NCBI GenBank assembly: GCA_964453035.1
Contig: CAYVOX010000046.1
Span: 1 to 20,806 of the forward strand
DNA length: 20,806 bases
Source of the DNA: CAYVOX01 sp964453035
GTDB taxonomy: Bacteria > Chloroflexota > Anaerolineae > Anaerolineales > Anaerolineaceae
Direction: 5' to 3'
Position numbers and translations under genes: made by a program. Every line of letters starts with the position of its first letter. Positions within the stretch are counted from its first letter, which is position 1. The notes below the pieces were generated by a model. It was given only the letters and a program-made list of their open reading frames with translations. It searched no databases and had not been told where the DNA came from. Below are positions 1-7,350 of this stretch, in pieces.

Positions 1-28
1 TGCTGTGCGGTAATGCAGGTTAAGCCAG

Positions 29-45
29 CCAGGCCCGGAGCCTGG
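29..45 (-). terminator. Weak hairpin downstream of the E2 gene
   Basis: CCAGGC (29-34) and GCCTGG (40-45) form a perfect 6-bp stem with a 5-nt loop, about 30 nt beyond the stop codon of the E2 gene on the minus strand. No T-run follows it in the minus direction. It may be a weak or factor-assisted transcript end, or it may be chance; an E3 gene could still follow outside the window. Confidence 0.2.
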
Positions 46-75
46 AAACACCGGCAAAAGGGTATTCAGGCTTAC

Positions 76-1302
76 TCAGCTGGTTTGTACACGCTCCAGG
101 TTGTGCCTGACGGCGCTCAGGAACTTATCGGCAGCAGCGCCATCCAAAACGCGGTGATCAAACACAAAGGAAAGGAAGATCATCGGTCGAATGGCAATCG
201 CATCGCGCCCGTAATCATCCGTGATGACCACCGCGCGCTTTAGCAGGCTGCCAGTGCCCAGGATGCCCGTCTGAGGCTGGTTGATGATGGGGGTGGCGAA
301 GAGCGACCCGCCGGTACCGTGATTGGTCAGGGAGAAAGTGCCTCCGCGCACTTCATCCGGCTGCAGCTTGCCAGCCCGGGCGCGGTCGGCCAGGTCATTG
401 ACGGCGCGGGCAATGCCGAGCAGGGAAAGCGCATCCGCATCTTTAATGACCGGCACGATGAGCCCGGCTTCCCCCAGCGAAACTGCCATACCAATGTGGA
501 TGTGGGGATGCACCAGGATGCCCTCTTCCGTCCAGGAGGCGTTGACCAGGGGGTTGGCGCGCAGGGCTCTGGAGAGGGCTTCAATGAAGTAGGCGGTTAA
601 GGTCAGGCGAATACCATCCCGCGCAAAGCGGTCCTTGTGGGCTGCCAGGTGGGAGAGAACCTGGCTCAGGTCAGCTTCCATCACCGTCAGCACGTGAGGA
701 GCGGTGTGAACAGAGTGCAGCATGCGCTCGGCGATACGGCGGCGGATGGGGGTGATGGGCTCAAGGTTCTGCGCGGATGGGATCCTGGCAGGGACAGGTT
801 GAGGAGATGGTGATTCTGCCTGCCTTGACGCCAGGACGTCGAGAACATCCTGCTTGGTTACCCTTCCGCCCAGCCCGCTGCCCTGGATTTGACGGATATC
901 CAGGTTGTGCTCGGCCAGCATTTTAGCCACGATGGGCGAAACCCAAACCCGCTCGGCAGGCTCGCCATGTGCAGGTTCTACAGGCGGTGTTTCCTTCCGC
1001 GGGGCGCCTTCTGGCTCTTTCTGAGCGGGTACGGTGATCGGTGGCGGTGAGGTTGCGGGTTCTGTGGCGCCGCCGATTTCTGCCAGGGCTTGCCCGACCA
1101 TCGCAGGCGCGTTGGGCTGGATGTAGATTTTCAGCAGCACGCCATCTGCCGGGCTGGGGATTTCGGTGACCACCTTATCGGTTTCCACTTCAACCAGTGG
1201 TTCATATTCCTTAACGAGGTCACCTTCTTTTTTCAACCAGTTTAAGACGGTGACCTGTTCCACCCCTTCTCCCAGACGTGGGGTCAGCAATTTGACGGTC
1301 AT
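76..1302 (-). CDS. 2-oxoacid dehydrogenase complex E2 component (dihydrolipoamide acyltransferase)
   Basis: This is the core acyltransferase of a 2-oxoacid dehydrogenase complex. It takes the acyl group made by E1 on a swinging lipoyl arm and passes it to CoA in the cytoplasm. An N-terminal lipoyl domain (about residues 1-77) carries the lipoylation lysine K43 in ETDKV. A proline/alanine/glutamate-rich linker follows (about 78-117), then a peripheral-subunit-binding domain (about 118-157, with VSPIVAKMLAEHNLD and GGRVTKQDV). The catalytic domain (about 180-408) has the active-site motif DHRVLDG (H383, D387). The 408-aa length is normal for a one-lipoyl E2. The start at 1302 has an AGGAGG ribosome site 8 nt upstream that overlaps the E1 stop codon, so translation of the two genes is probably coupled. 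Branched-chain, pyruvate or acetoin specificity cannot be told from this sequence. Confidence 0.95.
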   Translation of the reverse strand: MTVKLLTPRLGEGVEQVTVLNWLKKEGDLVKEYEPLVEVETDKVVTEIPSPADGVLLKIYIQPNAPAMVGQALAEIGGATEPATSPPPITVPAQKEPEGAPRKETPPVEPAHGEPAERVWVSPIVAKMLAEHNLDIRQIQGSGLGGRVTKQDVLDVLASRQAESPSPQPVPARIPSAQNLEPITPIRRRIAERMLHSVHTAPHVLTVMEADLSQVLSHLAAHKDRFARDGIRLTLTAYFIEALSRALRANPLVNASWTEEGILVHPHIHIGMAVSLGEAGLIVPVIKDADALSLLGIARAVNDLADRARAGKLQPDEVRGGTFSLTNHGTGGSLFATPIINQPQTGILGTGSLLKRAVVITDDYGRDAIAIRPMIFLSFVFDHRVLDGAAADKFLSAVRHNLERVQTS

Positions 1303-1314
1303 TTCTCATCCCTC

Positions 1315-3738
1315 CTAGGGTAATCCCAGTTCTGGAAAATGAGCCGGACGCGCCTCGTGCATGAGGGCATACACTGCCCTGAAAATCGCATCACGGTTGG
1401 GTTTTGACCAGTAATCCCCGTCGGAACCATACGCCGGGCGGTGAGCCGTGCCCGAGATGGTAACTGGCCTGGAATCCAGCCACTGGTAAGCTCCCTGAGC
1501 TTCGAGCACCTGCTGGAGCATGTAGGCGGTGGTGCCTCCGGGAACATCCTCATCAATGAACACAACCCGGCTGGTTTTCTTGACCGATTCGCAAATCATG
1601 CCGGGCGTATCAAACGGCAGCAGGGATTGGACATCAATGACTTCCGCTTCGATGCCGATCTCAGCCAGCTTTTCAGCGGCTTCGAGGGCAATGCGCACGC
1701 AGGCGCCGTAGGTGACCAGGGTCACATCCCTGCCGGGGCGCAGAATTTCCGGCAGGCCGGGCGGCAGAAGCACCTCCTGCAGGTTGTCGGGCAGTCGTTC
1801 CTTCAGCCGGTAGCCGTTGAGCACCTCAACCACCAGGGCGGGGTTATCGGTTTTGAGGAGCATGTTGTAGAAACCTGCCGCCTGGGTTAAGTTGCGCGGC
1901 ACAAGCACCAGCATGCCCCGCACCAGGTTGAGAATCCCAGCCATGGGGGAGCCGGAATGCCACACACCCTCCAGGCGGTGCCCACGGGTGCGCACGATGA
2001 CGGGGGCTTTTTGCCCGCCAGCGGTGCGCCAGTGCAGGGTGGCAAGGTCATCGGCCATGAGCTGTAATGCGTATAGCAAATAGTCCAGGTATTGAATTTC
2101 CGCGATAGGCCGCAGCCCGCGCAGCGCCAGCCCGATGGCCTGGCCCAGGATGGTGGCCTCGCGGATGCCCGTATCCGCAACCCGCAGGCTGCCGTATTTT
2201 TCCTGCAGGCCGCGAAAACCCTGGTTGACATCCCCCAGTTTGCCCACATCCTCGCCAAAGGCGACAAGGCGCGGTTCGCGAGCCAGAGCAGCGTCAAAGG
2301 CAGCGTTGATTACCTCAAAGCCCATCAGGGTGGGGGAAGATTCGGAGTACACCGGGGCAACCGGCTGGAGGTTAAAGGGCGCCTCGGCAGATTCGGAGTA
2401 GAGATGGCTGGCTAAACGCTGCTGGCTGTCGGCTTCGACAGCCCGGGCCAGTGAAATGACACGTTCCCGCGCGGCCAGGGCCTCGCTGCGCGTGACCACC
2501 AGCGCCGATTGGAGCGCATCCACCACATCCCGCTTGAGCGGCGCGCTGAGAGCCGAGAGATTTTCGGTTATGCCGGCAACCTCGCGAGATTTCGCCGATG
2601 CGCCAGCCAGGTTTTTAAGCACCGCAACGGCGGAATCGCGCAGCTGGAAGAGGGGCGCCTGGTAGGCTTTGTAAGCAGCCTTGCGCGCCTCTTCAACATT
2701 CCGGTTTTCTTCAGCTTCCCAGGCTTTACACTCATCCTCCGTGGCAATGCCGTTTTCCACCAGCCACATGCGGTAATTGCGAATACAATCCTTTTCGGCT
2801 TCCCAGGCCAGGCGCTCGGGGGTCTTGTAGCGTTCGTGGGAGCCGGAGGTGGAGTGCCCGAGCGGCTGGGTGGCTTCCGTCACATGCACCAGGGCAGGGA
2901 TGTGAAAATCGCGAGCCATTTCGCCAGCTTCCAGGTAGGTGCGCAGCAAGGCGGGGTAATCCCAGGCGTGGACGGTGTAAAGGTCAAAACCGCGGTCGCA
3001 CTGCTCGGCAGGGCAGGGCAGGCGCTCAAACCCTTTGAGGATGGAATGGATGTTCTCTTTGACCATCTGGAACTGGTTGGGAACGGAGATGCCGTAGCCG
3101 TCATCATACACTGTGAGAACCGCCGGCGCGTGGAGCACGCCGATGGCGTTGACCGACTCCCAGAAGAGGCCTTCCGAGGTGGAGGCATTCCCAATGGTGG
3201 CCCAGGTCACCTCGTTGCCGTTGTTTGAAAAATCCCGGTAAGGTTTCAGGGATTCCAGGTTGCGGTACAACACGGAGGCATAAGCCAGGCCCACCGTACG
3301 CGGCATCTGCGAGCCAGTCGGGGCGAGGTCTGCGGCGGTGTTGAAGCGGCTGACCTGTTCGCGCCAGGTGCCATCCAAATTGAGCAGGCGCGACGAAAAA
3401 TGCCCGTTCATGTTGCGCCCGCCGGTATGCGGCTCGGCTTCAACATCCTGATGGGCGTAAAGCTGGGCAAAGAATTGTTCCAGGGTGAGCAATCCAAGCG
3501 CGAACAGCCAGGTCTGGTCGCGGTAATAGCCTGAGCGCCAGTCGCCTTTTTGGAAGGACCTGGCGATGGCAAGCTGGGCCAGCTCTTTGCCGTCGCCAAA
3601 GATGCCGAACTTGGCTTTTCCGGTGAGAACTTCGCGCCGTCCGATTGTGGCGGCAGCCCGAGAGCGTAACGCCAGGCGGTAGTCGGCGATGAGCTGCCCG
3701 GGGGGTAAGGGCAGAGAGGAGCCGGTTGTGTTTGCCAT
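1315..3738 (-). CDS. 2-oxoacid dehydrogenase E1, alpha and beta subunits fused in one chain
   Basis: This is the thiamine-diphosphate-dependent decarboxylase of the complex, 807 aa. Most E1 enzymes of this class are alpha2beta2; here the alpha part (about residues 15-370) and the beta part (about 455-805) are joined by a charged helical linker. The layout resembles the fused E1 proteins of Bacteroidetes-type branched-chain dehydrogenases. Alpha-part landmarks are HTGGRNMNGHF, PTGSQMPRTVG and the cofactor region GNASTSEG (183-190) ... YDDGYGISVP (211-220). That region departs from the usual GDG...NN metal/ThDP motif: Asn184 stands where Asp is classical and DD replaces NN. Beta-part landmarks are FGEDVG with the conserved Glu, and ADTGIREATILGQAIG. 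An AAGGGTG ribosome site precedes the ATG. E2 follows 12 nt downstream. I am sure of the family and unsure of the substrate. Confidence 0.93.
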   Translation of the reverse strand: MANTTGSSLPLPPGQLIADYRLALRSRAAATIGRREVLTGKAKFGIFGDGKELAQLAIARSFQKGDWRSGYYRDQTWLFALGLLTLEQFFAQLYAHQDVEAEPHTGGRNMNGHFSSRLLNLDGTWREQVSRFNTAADLAPTGSQMPRTVGLAYASVLYRNLESLKPYRDFSNNGNEVTWATIGNASTSEGLFWESVNAIGVLHAPAVLTVYDDGYGISVPNQFQMVKENIHSILKGFERLPCPAEQCDRGFDLYTVHAWDYPALLRTYLEAGEMARDFHIPALVHVTEATQPLGHSTSGSHERYKTPERLAWEAEKDCIRNYRMWLVENGIATEDECKAWEAEENRNVEEARKAAYKAYQAPLFQLRDSAVAVLKNLAGASAKSREVAGITENLSALSAPLKRDVVDALQSALVVTRSEALAARERVISLARAVEADSQQRLASHLYSESAEAPFNLQPVAPVYSESSPTLMGFEVINAAFDAALAREPRLVAFGEDVGKLGDVNQGFRGLQEKYGSLRVADTGIREATILGQAIGLALRGLRPIAEIQYLDYLLYALQLMADDLATLHWRTAGGQKAPVIVRTRGHRLEGVWHSGSPMAGILNLVRGMLVLVPRNLTQAAGFYNMLLKTDNPALVVEVLNGYRLKERLPDNLQEVLLPPGLPEILRPGRDVTLVTYGACVRIALEAAEKLAEIGIEAEVIDVQSLLPFDTPGMICESVKKTSRVVFIDEDVPGGTTAYMLQQVLEAQGAYQWLDSRPVTISGTAHRPAYGSDGDYWSKPNRDAIFRAVYALMHEARPAHFPELGLP

Positions 3739-3769
3739 TTTTCACCCTTATTAGGAGAGGTTTTATCAA

Positions 3770-3778
3770 ATTATAGCA
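3770..3778 (-). promoter_or_regulatory. Extended -10 promoter for the E1-E2 operon
   Basis: On the minus strand the sequence reads TGCTATAAT, a perfect extended -10 element, ending 31 nt before the E1 start codon. No good -35 is seen 17 nt further up, which fits extended -10 promoters. The predicted 5' UTR is about 25 nt. Confidence 0.6.
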
Positions 3779-3865
3779 AATTCCCGCGCGGTCATCCATG
3801 GGTTCGAATCTTTTGAAGTAAAATTCAAGGAATAAATCACGGCGAAGATAGAGGAATGGATAGCT

Positions 3866-4900
3866 ATGATTAATATCGTCAACGAGATGGTGGAGCAGTT
3901 GTCAAAAAGGCAGGATTTTGCGCTGGCAACCGTCATCAGCAGCAACGGGTCAACGCCGCGTTCGGCCGGGGCAAAGATGCTTGTGAAAACTGATGGAGCC
4001 AGTATTGGCACAGTCGGCGGGGGGATGCTTGAGGCTTCGGTGGCGCAACTGGCACTGCAGATGATTCAACAGCGCGGCGCGGTGATCCAATCCTTTCAAT
4101 TTTCAGGGGTGGATGCCGCCGATATGGATGCGATTTGCGGCGGGCAGGTTGAAGTGCTGGTGGAATGGGTGGATTCCGGCGATGAACTCACCGCGCAAAT
4201 GACTCGCGAATTGCAGAATGCTATCACCCGGCACCAGAAAGCCTGGTGGGTCACTACATTCCAATATAATTCCGGCACAACGCACGCCTTTGTTGCACTG
4301 GACGGCACCATGATGGGCATTTTGCCGCCCGATTTGACCGTTGAGAGCCTCACGGCGGCAAAAACTCCGCGGCTGGTGGATTTTGACCAGCGGCGCGTGA
4401 TGATTGAGCCGGTGGACAGCGCCGGGAGCGCTTATATTTTTGGCGCAGGGCATGTCTCGCAGAGCCTGGCATCCTTTGTGAAAGCGGTCGGGTTTTGGAC
4501 GGTGGTTCTGGATGACCGGCAGGAGTATGCCAGCCGTGAGCGCTTTGGGGATGTTGATGAATTGATCGTGCTTGAGTCGTTTTCTGAATCCCTGTCAAGA
4601 TTTTCAATCAATCGCGACAGCTTCATCGTGATAGTGACACGCGGTCACCTCAATGATTTAACCGTGTTGGCCCAGGCGCTCAAAACAAAAGCTGGTTACA
4701 TCGGCATGATTGGCAGCAAAAGAAAATGCCTGTTGATTTTTGAGGAACTGCGCCGCCAGGGTTACAGCGAGGAAGATCTCCGGCGGGTGCACGCGCCCAT
4801 CGGGCTGTCCATCGGCGCGGAGACGCCCGAGGAAATTGGCATCAGCATCGTGGCTGAGATGATCCAGGCGCGGACCAGGCTGCAGAAAGAAGTTAGCTGA
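3866..4900 (+). CDS. XdhC/CoxI-family protein (molybdo/tungsto-enzyme maturation factor)
   Basis: XdhC-type proteins bind the pterin-metal cofactor and help sulfurate and insert it into its enzyme. This 344-aa protein has both family halves. The N-terminal XdhC_CoxI part has ATVISSNGSTPRSAGAKMLV, GTVGGGMLE and the conserved C91-GGQVEV motif. The C-terminal Rossmann part has FGAGHVSQSLA (about 190-200), VIVTRGHLND, IGMIGSKRK and HAPIGLSIGAETPEEI. The start is not ideal: the nearest ribosome site (GAGGA, 3851-3855) lies 10-11 nt upstream, and a five-codon ORF (3856-3873) begins right after it and overlaps the chosen start. It is the first gene of a plus-strand unit with the AOR gene 42 nt downstream. 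XdhC usually serves xanthine-dehydrogenase or CO-dehydrogenase-type enzymes, none of which is in view, so a role in loading the neighbouring AOR is inferred. Confidence 0.92.
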   Translation: MINIVNEMVEQLSKRQDFALATVISSNGSTPRSAGAKMLVKTDGASIGTVGGGMLEASVAQLALQMIQQRGAVIQSFQFSGVDAADMDAICGGQVEVLVEWVDSGDELTAQMTRELQNAITRHQKAWWVTTFQYNSGTTHAFVALDGTMMGILPPDLTVESLTAAKTPRLVDFDQRRVMIEPVDSAGSAYIFGAGHVSQSLASFVKAVGFWTVVLDDRQEYASRERFGDVDELIVLESFSESLSRFSINRDSFIVIVTRGHLNDLTVLAQALKTKAGYIGMIGSKRKCLLIFEELRRQGYSEEDLRRVHAPIGLSIGAETPEEIGISIVAEMIQARTRLQKEVS

Positions 4901-4902
4901 GG

Positions 4903-4917
4903 TATTCCGCTGGAATA
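4903..4917 (+). repeat. Small dyad between the xdhC-like and AOR genes
   Basis: TATTCC (4903-4908) and GGAATA (4912-4917) are perfect inverted arms around a 3-nt centre, just past the xdhC-like stop codon. It could be a small RNA hairpin or an operator. There is no T-run, so it is not a terminator. Confidence 0.25.
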
Positions 4918-4942
4918 TTCATCAAGAGACTCTGGAGATTCA

Positions 4943-6931
4943 TTGTTGAAAGCCTATACCGGTAAAGTATTATGGGTTGACCTTTCTCAGGGCACGTTTG
5001 CAGAAGAAAGTATCCCGGATGCGATGGTTCAAAAATACCTGGCAGGGATCGGGTTGGGGGCTGCGCTGCTTCACCGCGAAATGCCAATTGGTGCCGACCC
5101 GCTCGGACCGGAAAACATCCTGGGTTTTCTGCCCGGGTTGCTGACGGGCGCCGGCAGCCTGTTCACCGGGCGGTGGATGGTGGTGGGAAAGTCGCCATTG
5201 ACCGGCACCTGGGGGGATGCCAATTGCGGCGGCACACTGGCTTATGCCATCAAACAATGCGGCTACGATGGGATTTTCTTCAAGGGGGCCAGTTCGACCC
5301 CAGTTTATTTTTTATGCGATGACAGAGGTCCCAGGCTGGTAGATGCCGCGCATTTGTGGGGCAAGGATGCCGTTGAAACCGAGGATGCGCTGCTGGCGGC
5401 TCACAGCCAGAAGAGAGTTCCTGCGGTTGCGGCTATCGGCCAGGCCGGGGAAAACCTCTCACTGATCTCCGGCATCGTAAACGACCGCGGCCGGCTGGCG
5501 GCTCGCTCCGGGCTGGGGGCGGTGATGGGTTCCAAAAAGCTCAAGGCGGTCGTCCTGGCGGGCGCAAAGCGGGTGGGGGCGCATAACCCGGCAAAGATGA
5601 AACGCCTGTCTCAAAAATGCGCGCGGGACATTCGCCTGCCTTTGAAGGCGATTAATTCCAGATTCATCGCAAGGTACGGGTCGGTGGTCGGCAAGCTGCC
5701 CTTTGGCGTCTCCCAATCGGGGATTTTCTTCAGCGGGGTGCTGCAAAAGTGGGGGACGATTGGAACTTTGCCAGCTTCGATTGGCATGGGAGATACCCCC
5801 TTTAAGAATTGGGCGGGAACACTGCTGGATATGCCCCGCGCCTACCAGAAGCTTGACCCGGACCTGGTGCTGGCTGCAGAAAAGCGCAAGTACCACTGCC
5901 GGGGCTGCCCGCTGGGCTGCGGGGGAATTGTCACCTTGCCCGGCTCCAAACAGGAAAGCCATAAGCCGGAATACGAAACCACAGCTGCCTTCACAACGCT
6001 GCTCTTGAACCGGGATATGCACCTGGTTATGGAAATCAATGAGCTGTTGAACCGCGCCGGCATGGATTCCATTTCGGCGGGCGGGGCTGTGGCTTTTGCG
6101 ATGGAATGTTATGAGAAAGGCTGGCTCACCGCTGCGGATACCGGCGGTCTGGAACTGACCTGGGGCAATGGGGCGGCTATCCGCGCAGTGGTTGAGCAGA
6201 TGATTGCCCGGCGCGGTTTTGGCGCGCTGCTGACCGACGGGGTTAAAAAAGCGGCTGAAAAACTGGCTCCGCAGGCGGCTGAAGCTGCTGTGCATGCCGG
6301 CGGGCAGGAAATTGCCTATCACGACCCACGCCTTGACCCCGGCATGGCACTGCATGCCAGCGTTGACCCAACCCCCGGCAGGCATACAACGGGCGCCCAG
6401 CTCTACTACGATATGTATAAGTTGTGGATGCGTGTTCCTGGCTTGCCGCCCTCCAGCATGGTTTACCAGAGGGAGGTGCGCTATCTGCCTGGGAACGGTC
6501 GCACGACCTGCGCGGTGGCTGTTTCCAACTTCACGCAGTTTTACAACTCAGCCGGGGCCTGTTACATGGGCATGCTCATCGGAGTTGACCGGGTGCCAAT
6601 ATTTGAGTGGGTCAACGCAGCTACAGGCTGGAATCTCACCCCGGCGGAATACCTGCGTATAGGCCAGCGCATCCAAACCTTGCGCCAGATGTTTAATATT
6701 CGAGAGGGCATTGACCCGAAGTCCCTGAAAATTAACCGCAGATTGCTGGGCGAGCCTCCCCAGCAGAACGGCCCGAACCGCGGCGTGACCTATGATCTGG
6801 ATGCCCTGATGAAAGCCTACTGGCAAGAGATTGGCTGGGACCCGGAAACGGGCATCCCGACCCGGGCAACTCTGGATGACCTGGACCTGTGGGATGTTCT
6901 AAAACCTGAAGTGGGTGGAGCGCCGTTATGA
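4943..6931 (+). CDS. Aldehyde ferredoxin oxidoreductase family protein (tungstopterin enzyme)
   Basis: AOR-family enzymes use a tungsten bis-pyranopterin cofactor and one 4Fe-4S cluster to oxidise aldehydes to acids, or the reverse, with ferredoxin as electron partner. The 662-aa protein has the N-terminal AOR domain start (AYTGKVLWVDLSQG), GRWMVVGKSPLTGTWGDANCGG, and the pterin-binding run ARSGLGAVMGSKKLKAVV. Cluster cysteines are C319-x2-C322-x3-C326 with the fourth probably C540 (SAGACYMG). PEYETTAAF supplies the usual active-site Glu region. The two pterin-contact DxxG-type motifs read NRAGMD (370-375) and NSAGAC (535-540), with Asn where Pyrococcus AOR has Asp. It starts at TTG (4943), with a second TTG at 4946, behind GGAG at 4934-4937; no ATG fits. 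It overlaps the ferredoxin gene by 4 bp. The substrate is unknown. Confidence 0.93.
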   Translation: MLKAYTGKVLWVDLSQGTFAEESIPDAMVQKYLAGIGLGAALLHREMPIGADPLGPENILGFLPGLLTGAGSLFTGRWMVVGKSPLTGTWGDANCGGTLAYAIKQCGYDGIFFKGASSTPVYFLCDDRGPRLVDAAHLWGKDAVETEDALLAAHSQKRVPAVAAIGQAGENLSLISGIVNDRGRLAARSGLGAVMGSKKLKAVVLAGAKRVGAHNPAKMKRLSQKCARDIRLPLKAINSRFIARYGSVVGKLPFGVSQSGIFFSGVLQKWGTIGTLPASIGMGDTPFKNWAGTLLDMPRAYQKLDPDLVLAAEKRKYHCRGCPLGCGGIVTLPGSKQESHKPEYETTAAFTTLLLNRDMHLVMEINELLNRAGMDSISAGGAVAFAMECYEKGWLTAADTGGLELTWGNGAAIRAVVEQMIARRGFGALLTDGVKKAAEKLAPQAAEAAVHAGGQEIAYHDPRLDPGMALHASVDPTPGRHTTGAQLYYDMYKLWMRVPGLPPSSMVYQREVRYLPGNGRTTCAVAVSNFTQFYNSAGACYMGMLIGVDRVPIFEWVNAATGWNLTPAEYLRIGQRIQTLRQMFNIREGIDPKSLKINRRLLGEPPQQNGPNRGVTYDLDALMKAYWQEIGWDPETGIPTRATLDDLDLWDVLKPEVGGAPL

Positions 6932-7350
6932 GCTATACCATTAACCCAGCCTGCACCGGGTGCACCGCTTGCGTGAAGGTTTGCCCGGTGGATGCCATTA
7001 GCGGAGAGCGCAAGGGCATCCACGTGATTGACCCGGCGGTGTGCATTGAATGCGGAGCCTGCGGGCGAATCTGTCCATATCAGGCGGTGCTTGACCAGGC
7101 CGGCCAGTTGTGCCAGTTTGCAAAAAGACCATTGTGGCTCAAGCCGGTGATCATAGAGAAGAAGTGCGTCTCATGCGGTGTGTGCCTCCAGGTTTGCCCG
7201 ACGGGTGTGCTCGATTTTGCCGAATTGATGAACCACCAGGTGCGCCCGGTTGCCCGCCTGAAAGATCCGGGCCATTGTATCGGCTGCTCATTCTGTGAGA
7301 TTGCCTGCCCGGTTAATGCAATTGAGATGACCTCCCCCTCTGCCAGGTGA
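6928..7350 (+). CDS. Polyferredoxin with four 4Fe-4S cluster motifs
   Basis: This 140-aa electron-transfer protein has four CxxCxxCxxxCP motifs: CTGCTACVKVCP, CIECGACGRICP, CVSCGVCLQVCP and CIGCSFCEIACP. They fall in two pairs, each a bacterial-ferredoxin-type double-cluster unit joined by a short linker, so up to four 4Fe-4S clusters are expected. It has no signal peptide or membrane segment and should be cytoplasmic. Its ATG overlaps the AOR stop (ATGA), and its own stop overlaps the next start. This points to strong translational coupling and a physical partnership with AOR as electron acceptor or donor. Confidence 0.93.
   Translation: MSYTINPACTGCTACVKVCPVDAISGERKGIHVIDPAVCIECGACGRICPYQAVLDQAGQLCQFAKRPLWLKPVIIEKKCVSCGVCLQVCPTGVLDFAELMNHQVRPVARLKDPGHCIGCSFCEIACPVNAIEMTSPSAR

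Noticed and set aside
2509..3228. 239-codon plus-strand open frame opposite the E1 gene
   Set aside because: It is a shadow of the fused E1 coding sequence, with no start signal and no recognisable domain.
3799..3812. GGTTCGAATC, resembling the T-arm of a tRNA, between the E1 and xdhC-like genes
   Set aside because: The flanking bases do not form a 5-bp T-stem, and no acceptor, D or anticodon arm is found nearby. There are also no integration signs, so it is neither a tRNA nor a convincing attachment-site remnant.
3856..3873. Five-codon ORF with a good ribosome site just before the xdhC-like gene
   Set aside because: It is too short to call a gene and overlaps the chosen start in another frame. 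It may simply reflect that the ribosome site serves the start at 3866 with long spacing.
5459..6385. 308-codon minus-strand open frame opposite the AOR gene
   Set aside because: The plus-strand frame is an unmistakable AOR with its motifs. The antisense translation shows no family features, a usual effect in GC-rich genes.
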